Part shown: positions 34,443-44,000 of the stretch, in pieces
Position numbering within the stretch: the stretch's first letter is position 1
Layout: each line of letters opens with the position of its first letter
DNA from: Ilumatobacter fluminis
GTDB taxonomy: Bacteria; Actinomycetota; Acidimicrobiia; Acidimicrobiales; Ilumatobacteraceae
Length of the DNA stretch: 64,000 nt
Reading direction: 5' to 3'
Assembly (NCBI RefSeq): GCF_004364865.1
Contig: NZ_SOAU01000001.1
Coordinates: forward strand, 3,194,001-3,258,000
Program-made: the position numbers and the translations under genes
The notes under the pieces: model-generated
What the model saw: only the letters and a program-made list of their open reading frames with translations
Told to the model about the DNA's origin: nothing
The model's database searches: none

Positions 34443-34802
34443 TCAGGAGCCGCGGCGACGGAAGAAGCGCTTCAGTCCCTTGCGCTTCTTGGACGCCGCT
34501 TCGCGCTCGGCGTCGACCTCGGCCTTGATGCGGTCGCCGGCCTGGTTGAGGATGTCCTCCGCCTCGTCGAGCAAGGCGGCGGCGGTGCCGTCGTCGAGGC
34601 TGCTCGGCTCGGGCGGGGTCGGCGGCACGACGAGCGATCCGTGGGTCCAGGCGACGTCGGCGAGACGCCGTTCGTACTTGGGACAGTTCTCGGGGCACCG
34701 CCACGGCGCGTCGGGCGCCAGGTCGAGGTTGCACTTCCGGACCGTGTCGCCGTTGGGGTACGTCCGTGATTCGAAGTTCTTGCACTCCGTCCGCATCGGC
34801 AT
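34443..34802 (-). CDS. Four-cysteine protein inside the suf operon
   Basis: 119 residues. Cysteines at 7, 24, 36 and 40 (CKNFESR, VRKCNLD, WRCPENCPKYE) give a C-x16-C-x11-C-x3-C arrangement in the first 40 residues. The rest is a Pro-rich linker, an acidic helix (DGTAAALLDEAEDILNQAGD) and a basic end KKRKGLKRFFRRRGS. I do not recognise the family. The Cys set could bind a zinc ion or an Fe-S cluster, and its place between sufB and sufD suggests a part in cluster assembly or sensing. Confidence 0.75.
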   Translation of the reverse strand: MPMRTECKNFESRTYPNGDTVRKCNLDLAPDAPWRCPENCPKYERRLADVAWTHGSLVVPPTPPEPSSLDDGTAAALLDEAEDILNQAGDRIKAEVDAEREAASKKRKGLKRFFRRRGS

Positions 34803-34912
34803 GCGGGTCAGGCTAGCGACGCGTGAGGCGACGCGGTGAGCACCGCATCCGGGGTCGGAAGATCTCCCTGAACGTCGACTCCGTCGCCGTCCGCTACGAC
34901 ACCCGACCCGAT

Positions 34913-36313
<1,401 letters not shown>

Positions 36314-36361
36314 CGGTCACTCCGTTCCGTGTCGTCCGTGGCGGACGAGGGGGTCTGGTGG

Positions 36362-36381
36362 ATTTCCACTACGGCCATAGT
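36362..36381 (-). promoter_or_regulatory. Putative suf regulatory motif, site 3
   Basis: Read on the minus strand the site is ACTATGGCCGTAGTGGAAAT, 48 bp before the sufB start. It overlaps a TACTAT sequence that would make a good -10 hexamer, so a regulator bound here would control sufB. Confidence 0.55.
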
Positions 36382-36392
36382 AACAATCCGGC

Positions 36393-36408
36393 GGCCCGTT
36401 TGACGACG
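36393..36408 (-). terminator. Possible terminator of the ferredoxin gene
   Basis: CCCGT and ACGGG arms around a 6-nt loop, about 40 bp past the ferredoxin stop. Confidence 0.35.
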
Positions 36409-36445
36409 GGCGACGCAGGGTTTCGGGACGTCCTCGACGCTGCGA

Positions 36446-36766
36446 TCACGCAGCGGCTTCGTCGTCGCGCACGTCGATGCGCCCGGCCATGCGCACGTCG
36501 ACGTCGTAGTCGATGTCGGCATCGACCGGTGCGTCGATCTCGATGAAGATGCACTCGCCGGGGCACACCTCGGCGGCCTTGATCACCGACTCGACGTGCT
36601 TGGGTGCGACGGCGGCCAGACTGCCCGACCCGCCCGGGTCGTTCTGGGCCTCGCCGTCCTCGACGACGTACGCAATGCCGTCTTCGAGCAGGGTGAACAC
36701 GTCGTGACAGTGGTCGACGCAGAGACCGTCGCCGGTGCAGAGGTCTTGGTCGATCCAGACACGCAT
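36446..36766 (-). CDS. Ferredoxin with a C-x2-D-x2-C cluster motif
   Basis: 106 residues of the single-cluster P450-type ferredoxin family. Ligands Cys10, Cys16, Cys20 and Cys68 (followed by Pro) are present, and the second ligand position of a [4Fe-4S] motif is Asp13 (CTGDGLC). Such proteins hold [3Fe-4S], or [4Fe-4S] with Asp as fourth ligand. An acidic C-terminal tail of about 30 residues follows. It lies between suf operon 2 and the catabolic island; it could feed electrons to either the Rieske oxygenase or other enzymes. Confidence 0.9.
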   Translation of the reverse strand: MRVWIDQDLCTGDGLCVDHCHDVFTLLEDGIAYVVEDGEAQNDPGGSGSLAAVAPKHVESVIKAAEVCPGECIFIEIDAPVDADIDYDVDVRMAGRIDVRDDEAAA

Positions 36767-36781
36767 GTTCGAGCCAACCTA

Positions 36782-36817
36782 ACCGGGCGCCGTTCCGTTC
36801 CCACGTCGGCGCCCGGT
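36782..36817 (-). terminator. Strong hairpin between VOC operon and ferredoxin
   Basis: Perfect 11-bp stem ACCGGGCGCCG / CGGCGCCCGGT with a 14-nt loop, about 35 bp past the stop of the VOC gene and before the ferredoxin start. Confidence 0.6.
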
Positions 36818-36852
36818 GTCGGTGGCGTTCTCAGAGTGCGTTCAGGAGGAAC

Positions 36853-37323
36853 TCAGCTCCACTTGTCGCGAGCGGTCTCGTAGACGCCCTGGTCGTACGA
36901 GAACTCGATCATGTTGCCGTCGGGGTCGGTCAGCATGCAGATGTAGCCGATCGGGTCGGGCATCTGACGGGCCGGCATGCCGAGGCAGCCGGCGGCTTCG
37001 CCCTTGGCGGCGACGGCGTCGACGTCTTCCTTCGTCGGCAGCTCGATGCCGAGGTGGCTGAACGGGGTCAGCGTGGCCGTGGTGGCACCGGCGAAGGGAT
37101 CCTTGTCGGGCAGGAACTGGGCCAACACGAGGATGAACGGGTTGTCGGGGTCGGGGTGGCCGAGCCACGCACCGAACCCGTCCTCGTCCTCACGCCGCTC
37201 GAGCACCTCGAGCGGCGTGAACGTGGTGTACCAGTCGACCGTGGCGTCCATGTCGGTGACACGGAGCGCGACGTGGGTCCAGCGCGCCGTCTTCGGCCGC
37301 AGGTCGTGGAGCGCCTCACTCAT
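36853..37323 (-). CDS. VOC-family metalloenzyme (glyoxalase/dioxygenase fold)
   Basis: 156 residues. The paired beta-alpha-beta-beta-beta units carry His in WTHVALRVTD, His in FSHLGIELP and Glu in GNMIEFSYD, the facial triad of extradiol-type VOC enzymes. It resembles the VOC protein at 55627 (both have SHLG, GYIC and TDPDGN). It overlaps the upstream VOC gene by 8 bp and ends the minus-strand arm of the island. Confidence 0.85.
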   Translation of the reverse strand: MSEALHDLRPKTARWTHVALRVTDMDATVDWYTTFTPLEVLERREDEDGFGAWLGHPDPDNPFILVLAQFLPDKDPFAGATTATLTPFSHLGIELPTKEDVDAVAAKGEAAGCLGMPARQMPDPIGYICMLTDPDGNMIEFSYDQGVYETARDKWS

Positions 37324-37807
37324 TGGTCCATCCTTCCGGGATCTGGGGGTCGTCGCCACCCTTGACCCAGAGCACGAAGGTGTTGCCCCACGGGTCTTCG
37401 AAGGCGGCGTTGAAGCCATTGAACTCGGCCCAGTAGTGGTCGCGCCAGAGTTCTTTGGCCCCACGCTTGACGGCCTCGCCGAGGATGCGGTCGATCGAGT
37501 CGTCGTCGGAGACCAGGATCCACACTCGGGTCGTGCGGCCGTTCGTCGCCGGCTCGCGGGGCTCGGCGCCCTCCGGGTCGGGGTACGGGCGGGCATTCGC
37601 CGTGTTGTGGATGCCCATGTGCAGGTTGCCCGTCGGGCCCTGTGAGCCGTCGTCGAGCTGGAAGTTCTGGCCGGGCACGATGCGGTGGAACACACCGGCG
37701 GGGCGGCCCTCGACTTCCCAGCCGAAGACGGCCTCGTAGAACTCGGCGGTGGCTTCGGGGTCGGCCGACGGGAAGTCGACGAAGATCAAGGTGTTCGGAT
37801 ACGACAT
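37316..37807 (-). CDS. VOC-family protein without a complete metal triad
   Basis: 163 residues. VOC pattern with FVDFPSADPEATAEFYEAVFGW and a closing DPWGNTFVLWV, but the first His and the last Glu of the metal triad are missing. It may bind rather than convert its ligand, like resistance or carrier members of the fold. A GntR-type operator lies 28-45 bp before its start. First gene of a two-gene unit. Confidence 0.8.
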   Translation of the reverse strand: MSYPNTLIFVDFPSADPEATAEFYEAVFGWEVEGRPAGVFHRIVPGQNFQLDDGSQGPTGNLHMGIHNTANARPYPDPEGAEPREPATNGRTTRVWILVSDDDSIDRILGEAVKRGAKELWRDHYWAEFNGFNAAFEDPWGNTFVLWVKGGDDPQIPEGWTNE

Positions 37808-37827
37808 GACCGAGACCCTAGCCCATA

Positions 37828-37845
37828 GGTCCGATGGTCAGACCA
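37828..37845. promoter_or_regulatory. GntR operator candidate, site 1
   Basis: The core TGGTCAGACCA occupies 37835-37845 and continues TTCGACC to 37852, matching TGGTCNGACCATNNGACC; to the left GGTCCGA completes a wider dyad. It lies between the MDR gene stop and the VOC gene start. Confidence 0.7.
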
Positions 37846-38938
37846 TTCGACCGTTCGAGCTGGCCACCGCACCGTGCGACTCGAACGTCACCACGATCTT
37901 CCCGAAGAACCGACCGGCCTCCATCCGGGCCTGGGCGTCACCGATCCGGTCGAACGGCCACACCGAGTCGATCACGGGTTCGAGCGCATGGTGTTCGACG
38001 AATGCGAGCATCTCGGTGAACTCGTCGTCGGAGTACCCACCAGACCCGATCAGGGATTTCCCCCAGTGGTACACCGAGGGCAACGACATCTCGATGTCCG
38101 TGCCGGTCGTCGTCCCGCAGAACACCATCCGGCCCTCGGGCCGGAGCGCAGCGATCGACGCCTCGAACAGAGCCGGACCGACGTGGTCGACCACCAGGTC
38201 GACGCCGCGTCCCCCGGTCCATTCCATGACCCGAGCGACGACGTCGTCGTCGTAGTGGTCCACGACGAACTCGCACCCGAGTCCCAGCGCGTGATCGATC
38301 TTGGCGGCGCCGCCCGCCGTGCCGATCACGCGAGCCCCGTGGGCGATCGCGAGTTGCACCAGCGCCGTGGACACACCGGAGGTCGCTGCGTTGACGAGCA
38401 CCCACTCCCCCGGCGCGACGCCGCCAGCGGTCACGAGGGCCCGCCACGCCGTCGCATACGCGACGGGCAGACAAGCGGCCTGGATCTCGTCGAGACCGGC
38501 CGGCACCGCGTGGCAGCTCGCCGCCGGGACGGCCACGAACTCGGCGAATCCGCCGTCGCGCGTCGAGCCGATCGACCGGACGTCGCTGCAGTACGGGTCG
38601 AAGCCGGCTCGACAGTTCGCGCACTGGCCGCACGAGCTGACCGGGTTGACGATGACGGTGTCACCGATCGCCGGGCCACCGGCACCGACGTCCGCCCCGT
38701 GGCGGACGACGGTGCCGGCGACGTCGAGTCCGGCGATGTGGGGCACCGAGAAGCCCCGCACGAGCGGCGCCTCCTGCTGCAACAGGTCGAGGCGATTGAG
38801 GGAACAGGCCTGCACCTCGATCACCACCTCTCCGGTGCCGGGCACGGGCACCGGGACGTCGACGATCCGCACGTCGGCGCCCGACGCGAACCCGTGTTGA
38901 ACCTGTGCTCGCATCGATGAACGTCCGAGCAGGCTCAT
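37838..38938 (-). CDS. Zinc-type alcohol dehydrogenase/MDR family oxidoreductase
   Basis: 366 residues. The structural zinc cysteines are Cys103, 106, 109 and 117 (SSCGQCANCRAGFDPYC). The NAD(P)-binding domain has GVAPGEWVLVNAATSGVSTALVQLA. ACSLNRLDLLQ and VPHIAGLDVAGTV mark the catalytic domain, without the usual catalytic zinc Cys, so quinone-reductase-like chemistry is possible. It follows the transporter lipoprotein gene by 3 bp. A related MDR gene without the zinc loop is at 60429. Confidence 0.87.
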   Translation of the reverse strand: MSLLGRSSMRAQVQHGFASGADVRIVDVPVPVPGTGEVVIEVQACSLNRLDLLQQEAPLVRGFSVPHIAGLDVAGTVVRHGADVGAGGPAIGDTVIVNPVSSCGQCANCRAGFDPYCSDVRSIGSTRDGGFAEFVAVPAASCHAVPAGLDEIQAACLPVAYATAWRALVTAGGVAPGEWVLVNAATSGVSTALVQLAIAHGARVIGTAGGAAKIDHALGLGCEFVVDHYDDDVVARVMEWTGGRGVDLVVDHVGPALFEASIAALRPEGRMVFCGTTTGTDIEMSLPSVYHWGKSLIGSGGYSDDEFTEMLAFVEHHALEPVIDSVWPFDRIGDAQARMEAGRFFGKIVVTFESHGAVASSNGRMV

Positions 38939-38941
38939 CGA

Positions 38942-40189
38942 TCAGCCCGGGAAGATGACGGTCTCGCCGTCGTACACGCCGGCAGCGATCGAGGCGTCGT
39001 ACGCCTCGAGGAACGGCGGCGCACCGTCGGGCCAGACGCCGGATTCGACGTACGAGTCGTACTCGGCCCGGAACAGTTCGGGATCGACGATGCCGACGCC
39101 CTCGCCGTCGGGCGTTGCGCCGACGACCTCGGCGATCTCCTGCTGCCAGCGGTAGAGCTCACCTTCGTACGTGAGGTAGTAGCTGTTGCCGGCGGCTTCG
39201 ATGCGGGCAGTCGCCATCTCGACGGCGGCTTCGGGGTCGGCGATCGCGTCGGCCATTCCCATCAAGGCCGCGCGGGTGAAGTCCTCGACCACTGTCGGGT
39301 TCTCCTCGGCGAACGACGCCGAGGTGTAGAGGAGTCCGAACGAGCCGGGAATGCCCGCTTCGGCGGGGTCGAACAGGGTGTACGGCACGCCGGCGGTGTC
39401 GAGCTGGCCGGGTTCGTTCGACTTGTACACCGGCAGCGCTGCGATCCCGGTCGCCAGGTGCGCCTGCGGGTCGAAACCGTCGAGCAGGATCTCTTCGTAA
39501 TCGGCGCCACGTTCGAGACCGGCCTCGGCGAGCATCGCGACCAGGGACGGACCGAGGTCCCCCTTGATACCGATCTGCTGCCCCTCGAGTTCGGCGAGGT
39601 CGGTCGCTCCGCCTTCCGGCGTGATCAGCGCGTTGATCGGCGTCTTGCCGTAGTCGGCGATGACGACGAACTCGGCGCCTTCACCCGAGAAGTTCAGGAC
39701 CTCGGTGAAGCTGCCCGCCGACGAGAACTGGGCCTGGTTACTGGCCACCAGCGGGTAGTTCGCCGTCGAGAAGCTGGGCTTGAGGTCGACGTCGAGGCAC
39801 AGGGCGTCGAAGTACCCCGAATCCTCGGCGACGATCACGTCGATGATCGACGCCGCTGCAGCGAAGTCGAAGCTCGACAGGTAGGTGAGTGTGCCGATCT
39901 CCTCATTGGCGGCGCAGCGCTCCGGATCGATCTCGCCGTCGCTCGCGACCTCGGTCGTCTCGGTCGTTTCGGGCGCCTCGGTGGTGTCGGGCGCCTCGGT
40001 GGTGTCGGCGGCCTCCGTCGTCTCGGTCGTGGTCTCGACGGCCTCGGCCGACGCCGTGTCGTCGCCGCTGTCGGCGTCCTCGTCGTCGTCGCCGCACGCC
40101 GTGACGACGAGCGCCAGCGCGGCGAGTGCGCCGACGGCCCGACGCGTTCGACGCCGGGGGTGGACCGGTCGGTGGTTCGAGGGGGTCAT
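38942..40189 (-). CDS. NMT1/THI5-type ABC substrate-binding lipoprotein
   Basis: 415 residues. A signal segment ends in lipobox VTAC, followed by an Asp/Glu/Thr linker of about 50 residues. The binding domain (TLTYLSSFDFAAAASIIDVIVAEDSGYFDALCLDVDLKP is split here only for description) has the pattern of NMT1/TauA-like receptors for sulfonates, nitrate, aromatic acids or pyrimidine precursors. It is the third gene of an ATPase/permease/receptor operon that is divergent from gntR, and probably imports the inducer or substrate of the island. Confidence 0.88.
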   Translation of the reverse strand: MTPSNHRPVHPRRRTRRAVGALAALALVVTACGDDDEDADSGDDTASAEAVETTTETTEAADTTEAPDTTEAPETTETTEVASDGEIDPERCAANEEIGTLTYLSSFDFAAAASIIDVIVAEDSGYFDALCLDVDLKPSFSTANYPLVASNQAQFSSAGSFTEVLNFSGEGAEFVVIADYGKTPINALITPEGGATDLAELEGQQIGIKGDLGPSLVAMLAEAGLERGADYEEILLDGFDPQAHLATGIAALPVYKSNEPGQLDTAGVPYTLFDPAEAGIPGSFGLLYTSASFAEENPTVVEDFTRAALMGMADAIADPEAAVEMATARIEAAGNSYYLTYEGELYRWQQEIAEVVGATPDGEGVGIVDPELFRAEYDSYVESGVWPDGAPPFLEAYDASIAAGVYDGETVIFPG

Positions 40190-40223
40190 GGGGGTTCTCC
40201 TTGCGGGTATGGGGAATGGGAGA

Positions 40224-41090
40224 TCAGTGGCGGGTCGACTGGTGCCAATGGAGCGTGATCCGCTCGAGCCCGGCGATCAGGAGGGTGGCGGTGGCACCGA
40301 TGAAGCCGAGGACGAAGATGCTCGCCCACAGCTGGTCGAGGAGCTGGATGGGGCGGGCCTGCGCCGTCTTGACGGCGTAGCCGAGTCCTGACGTCGTCCC
40401 GGCGAAGAACTCGCCGAGCACCGCGCCGATGAGCGCCAGCCCCACGGCGATGCGAGCGGCGGAGAACAGGAACGGCATCGACGAGGGCAACCGCAGCCGC
40501 CAGAAGATGACACGACGCGGCGCATCGACGGACCGGGCGAGTTCCAGCAGGTTGGGGTCGACCGAGCGCAGCCCGGCGATGGCGTTGATCAGGAACGGCA
40601 CGAAACACACCAACGTGGTGATCACGATGATCGGCTTCAGCCCGAATCCCAGCCAGACGACCACGGCGGGCGCGTAGGCGATGATCGGGGTCACCTGGAT
40701 GAGGACCGCCAGCGGGAGGCCGGCCCGCTCGGCGAATCGGGAGTGCGCCATCACCGTCGCAGCGACCAACGCGAGGACCATGGCGATGGCGAAGCCGAGA
40801 AACGCCTCCCACATCGTGGTCTTGGCGTTGTCGACGTAGAACCCGGGGTCACCCGCGAGGTGCCGGAAGATGTCGATCGGGGCGGGCAACACGAAGCGCT
40901 CGACGTCGAACAGATCGACGAGGAGCTGCCACGCGGCCAAGAAGCCGACGACCCCGACCACCGGCGCGACGAAGGCCATGATCCGATCACGCCTCGCACC
41001 CTTGGCGTCGGCGAGCAACAGCGACTCGACATCGACCCCGTCGGCGATCGCGCCGATCTCGTGGGTGGGGTGCACCGCTCGGTCGGTCAT
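40224..41090 (-). CDS. ABC transporter permease (TauC/SsuC type)
   Basis: 288 residues. About six membrane segments; the BPD_transp_1 EAA loop is LLELARSVDAPRRVIFWRLRLPSSMPFL. LGEFFAGTTSGLGYAV near the end is typical of nitrate/sulfonate/pyrimidine-type importers. Its ATG overlaps the ATPase stop by 4 bp; the receptor gene follows 34 bp later. Confidence 0.9.
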   Translation of the reverse strand: MTDRAVHPTHEIGAIADGVDVESLLLADAKGARRDRIMAFVAPVVGVVGFLAAWQLLVDLFDVERFVLPAPIDIFRHLAGDPGFYVDNAKTTMWEAFLGFAIAMVLALVAATVMAHSRFAERAGLPLAVLIQVTPIIAYAPAVVVWLGFGLKPIIVITTLVCFVPFLINAIAGLRSVDPNLLELARSVDAPRRVIFWRLRLPSSMPFLFSAARIAVGLALIGAVLGEFFAGTTSGLGYAVKTAQARPIQLLDQLWASIFVLGFIGATATLLIAGLERITLHWHQSTRH

Positions 41091-41920
41091 GCGTGCTGGT
41101 CCAGCAAGTGGGTCCGCAGGATGCGGACGTGATCGTGGAACACGTCGGTGTCCTCCATCTCTGGGGTGCGGGGCCGGTCGAGCCCGATCGTGTCGAGCGC
41201 AGCGATGCGACCCGGGTGCGCCGCCATGACGGCGACCCGATCGGACAGGATCACCGCTTCGGTGATCGAGTGGGTCACGAAGATCACCGTGGTGCCCGTT
41301 CGCTGCCACAACTCGAGCAGGAGGTACCGCATGTCGGCACGCGTGATCTCGTCGAGCGCAGCGAATGGTTCGTCCATCAACAACACCGGTGCGCCGAGTG
41401 CGAAGCCGCGCACGAGCGAGACCCGCTGCTGCATGCCACCCGACAACTCGTGGGGGTAGGCACCGCGGAAGTCGCGGAGTCCGACCGTGTCGAGCAGGTC
41501 GTCGATCTGATCGTCGTCGAGGGGGTCGTGACCACCCGACCTGCGGGGTTCGAGCTGCGACAGGAACCTCACGTTGCGGTCGACGGTGGCCCAGGGCACG
41601 AGCGACGACGCCTGCGGCACGAGCCCGAACGACTTGGCCGCCCGAGCGTCGAGCGGCGACAGCCCGTCGACGGTCACGGTGCCGGCGTCTGGTTCGACGA
41701 GACCGCCGATGATCCGCAACAGCGTCGACTTGCCGCACCCCGATGGCCCGAGCAGGCTCACGAACTCGCCGGCCTGGATGTCGAGATCGACACCACGAAG
41801 CGCGGGGACGGCCCGCCCCTTTCGACGGAAGATCTTGTGGACCCCGTCGACGCTGATGAACGAGGCGACCGAGGTTCCGGACGCAGCGTCGTCCGGAGCG
41901 ATCCGACAACTCGATGACAT
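41087..41920 (-). CDS. ABC transporter ATP-binding protein (TauB/SsuB type)
   Basis: 277 residues from ATG 41920. Walker A GPSGCGKST, Q-loop GLVPQASSLVPW, signature LSGGMQQRVSL, Walker B VLLMDEPFAALDE, H-loop VTHSITEA. It powers the NMT1-type importer. The frame continues upstream to 42055 but that would cover the divergent operator region. First gene of the minus-strand operon facing gntR. Confidence 0.92.
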   Translation of the reverse strand: MSSSCRIAPDDAASGTSVASFISVDGVHKIFRRKGRAVPALRGVDLDIQAGEFVSLLGPSGCGKSTLLRIIGGLVEPDAGTVTVDGLSPLDARAAKSFGLVPQASSLVPWATVDRNVRFLSQLEPRRSGGHDPLDDDQIDDLLDTVGLRDFRGAYPHELSGGMQQRVSLVRGFALGAPVLLMDEPFAALDEITRADMRYLLLELWQRTGTTVIFVTHSITEAVILSDRVAVMAAHPGRIAALDTIGLDRPRTPEMEDTDVFHDHVRILRTHLLDQHA

Positions 41921-41986
41921 GGCGGCGAAACCTAAGACCACTCTGTTTCCGGGACGTTTCGTCTCCGGGTCGATCCGATACGAAGA

Positions 41987-42004
41987 TGGTCCGACCATTG
42001 GACC
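41987..42004. promoter_or_regulatory. GntR operator candidate, site 2
   Basis: TGGTCCGACCATTGGACC, 67 bp before the ABC ATPase start in the divergent region with gntR. Confidence 0.75.
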
Positions 42005-42073
42005 GAAGCCTCCGACGGACGTCGACGACCAGGGGAAACCCCGGCGATCGGCCACGCCGACGCTGCGTCGCGT

Positions 42074-42091
42074 TGGTCAGACCATCCGACC
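42074..42091. promoter_or_regulatory. GntR operator candidate, site 3
   Basis: TGGTCAGACCATCCGACC, 97 bp before the gntR start and 20 bp upstream of a TATGCT (-10-like) sequence at 42111, so autoregulation is likely. Confidence 0.75.
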
Positions 42092-42187
42092 TCGTACCGC
42101 CGTTTCCGCCTATGCTGTGGAAGCGCAACCACGGCGCACGGTCGGCCCATCGCCGACACGGGAGCGGGAAGTCACAGCACCACACGA

Positions 42188-42913
42188 ATGAGCACCACCG
42201 ACACGACCTTCGGGTTCGCACCGGTCACCCGGGAGACCCTCAGTTCGCAGATCCGCGAGCAGCTGCTCCAACGGATCACCGACGGCACCCTCGCGCCGGG
42301 CGCGCGCGTCCCGTCCGAACGTGACCTGTCCGACCAGTTCGGCGTGGCGCGCACCTCGGTGCGCGAAGCGATGCAGGGCCTCATCTCGATGGGCGTCGTC
42401 GAACGTCGCGGCAACCGGTCGTACGTCGTCGAGCACCTCCCCGACGTCAGCTTCGACCGGATCGACGGCCGCAAGGAGTTCGTCCGCCAGCTGTTCGAGA
42501 CCCGTCGCCTGCTGGAGTTGCCGATGATCGGCCTCGCCGCCGAGCGGGCCACCGACGAACAGCGCGCCGAGATCCGCGAGCTCGCGGCCGAGTTCCGAGC
42601 CGACATGGAGCTCGAGCGGTTCCGCCCGCTCGACCATCACTTCCACTCGGTGATCGCGCGTGCCTGCGGCAATCCGCTCTTGGTCGAGGTTCACGGCAAG
42701 GTGATGACCCGACTGTTCCACTCCGACGAGATCGGCCAGATGCTGTCGAGCGATCTGAACCGCGACGCCGTCGACACGATCGTCGCCGACGCCACGGCGC
42801 AGCACGCCGAACTGGCCAGGGCGATCGCCGACGGCGACGCCGACGCCGCAATGGCTCGGGGTACCGAGCACCTGGCTGCCGTCGAGCGCAGCATGATCGA
42901 CCGCCTCGTCTGA
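42188..42913 (+). CDS. FadR-subfamily GntR transcriptional regulator
   Basis: 241 residues. The N-terminal winged helix has LLQRITDGTLAPGARVPSERDLSDQFGVARTSVREAM, the GntR DNA-binding signature. The C-terminal FCD domain is all-helical with metal-ligand His residues (FRPLDHHFHSVIARA). FadR-type regulators bind TGGT-N3-ACCA palindromes, and five such sites lie around this island. It is the obvious local regulator, probably a repressor released by a pathway acid. Confidence 0.93.
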   Translation: MSTTDTTFGFAPVTRETLSSQIREQLLQRITDGTLAPGARVPSERDLSDQFGVARTSVREAMQGLISMGVVERRGNRSYVVEHLPDVSFDRIDGRKEFVRQLFETRRLLELPMIGLAAERATDEQRAEIRELAAEFRADMELERFRPLDHHFHSVIARACGNPLLVEVHGKVMTRLFHSDEIGQMLSSDLNRDAVDTIVADATAQHAELARAIADGDADAAMARGTEHLAAVERSMIDRLV

Positions 42914-42928
42914 GATCACCTCGATCAC

Positions 42929-42945
42929 GTCGCGCCCGGCGCGAC
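42929..42945 (+). terminator. Terminator candidate after gntR
   Basis: GTCGCGCC and GGCGCGAC arms separated by a single C, 15 bp past the gntR stop. Compact GC-rich hairpin. Confidence 0.5.
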
Positions 42946-43003
42946 ACCATCCGGTAACCCGGGATTCACAACTTCGACTGGCGCGGTTCGACGCCCTGCG
43001 TTA

Positions 43004-43021
43004 TGGTCTGACCATCAGACC
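43004..43021. promoter_or_regulatory. GntR operator candidate, site 4
   Basis: TGGTCTGACCATCAGACC, 37 bp before the VOC-cupin gene. It overlaps a TATGGT (-10-like) sequence, so bound regulator would block the promoter. Identical to site 5. Confidence 0.8.
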
Positions 43022-43058
43022 GAGCGCCCAAGGTGGCGCCGACCCCTCGAAGGAACCG

Positions 43059-44000
43059 ATGATCACCGGAATGAACCACGCCGTGCTCTATGTGCGAGAC
43101 GCACGGCGCCACCAGAAGTTCTACGAAGACGTGCTCGGCTTCTCGACCGTCATCGACCACCCGGAAGGCGCCTTCGTCTTCCTGCGTGCCCCGGCGTCGA
43201 CGAACCATCACGATCTCGCCTGCTTCACGATCGGCGAAGGCGCCCAGCCCTCCACGGCGGGCCGCCAACAGGTCGGGCTCTACCACGTGGCGTGGGAAGT
43301 ACCGACGCTCGCCGACCTCGAGGCGTACCGTCAGAAGCTGAGCGAGGCGGGCTCGCTCATCGGCGCCTCCGACCACGGCGCCAACAAGAGCCTGTACGCA
43401 AAGGACCCCGACGGCATCGAGTTCGAGGTCATGTGGCTCGTCCCGGCCGACGAGTGGGGCGACGAGCAGCACGAAGCGATCGTGCGCCCGCTCGACATCG
43501 GCGCCGAGGTCGCACGCTTCGGATCCCATCTCGCATCGACCTCGCACAAGGTCGCGCCGACAGCGGGAGCGATGCGTGAGATCGCCGACAACCAGTACTG
43601 CCACTTCTTCGAGGACGACGAGTTCGTCGAGACGAGCCGACCCGGCTTCCGTCACCGCATCATCACCGGCGAGCAGCTCCAGCTGTGCTTCTGGCGCATC
43701 AAGGGCGGAGCCGAGGGATCGTTCCTCCACCGCCACGACGAACACGAACAGCTCGGCATCATCATGCGCGGGGCGCTCGACTTCCGCATCGGTGACCCCG
43801 ACGACCCGACCCGCACGGTGCTCGGCGCCGGCGACGTCTACCTGGCGCCCAAGACCGTCGACCACGGCGACTCCGTCTTCATCGGCGACGACGAATACGA
43901 CGAGTGCTGGATCCTCGACGTCTTCGCTCCCCCGCGCGCCGATCTGCAGGCCACGAACTCGTACAACCAGTCCTCGAACAACAAGGAGGTGACGGCATGA
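43059..44000 (+). CDS. VOC dioxygenase-type domain fused to a cupin domain
   Basis: 313 residues. Residues 1-130 are a VOC domain with the His7 (MNHAVLYV), His76 (YHVAWEV), Glu121 (GIEFEV) triad of extradiol enzymes. Residues about 190-290 are a cupin with His224, His226 and Glu230 (LHRHDEHEQLG) and His269 (KTVDHGDS). Both metal sites are intact, so it may be a bifunctional iron enzyme. It is the first gene after a GntR operator and overlaps hyuA by 4 bp. Confidence 0.88.
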   Translation: MITGMNHAVLYVRDARRHQKFYEDVLGFSTVIDHPEGAFVFLRAPASTNHHDLACFTIGEGAQPSTAGRQQVGLYHVAWEVPTLADLEAYRQKLSEAGSLIGASDHGANKSLYAKDPDGIEFEVMWLVPADEWGDEQHEAIVRPLDIGAEVARFGSHLASTSHKVAPTAGAMREIADNQYCHFFEDDEFVETSRPGFRHRIITGEQLQLCFWRIKGGAEGSFLHRHDEHEQLGIIMRGALDFRIGDPDDPTRTVLGAGDVYLAPKTVDHGDSVFIGDDEYDECWILDVFAPPRADLQATNSYNQSSNNKEVTA

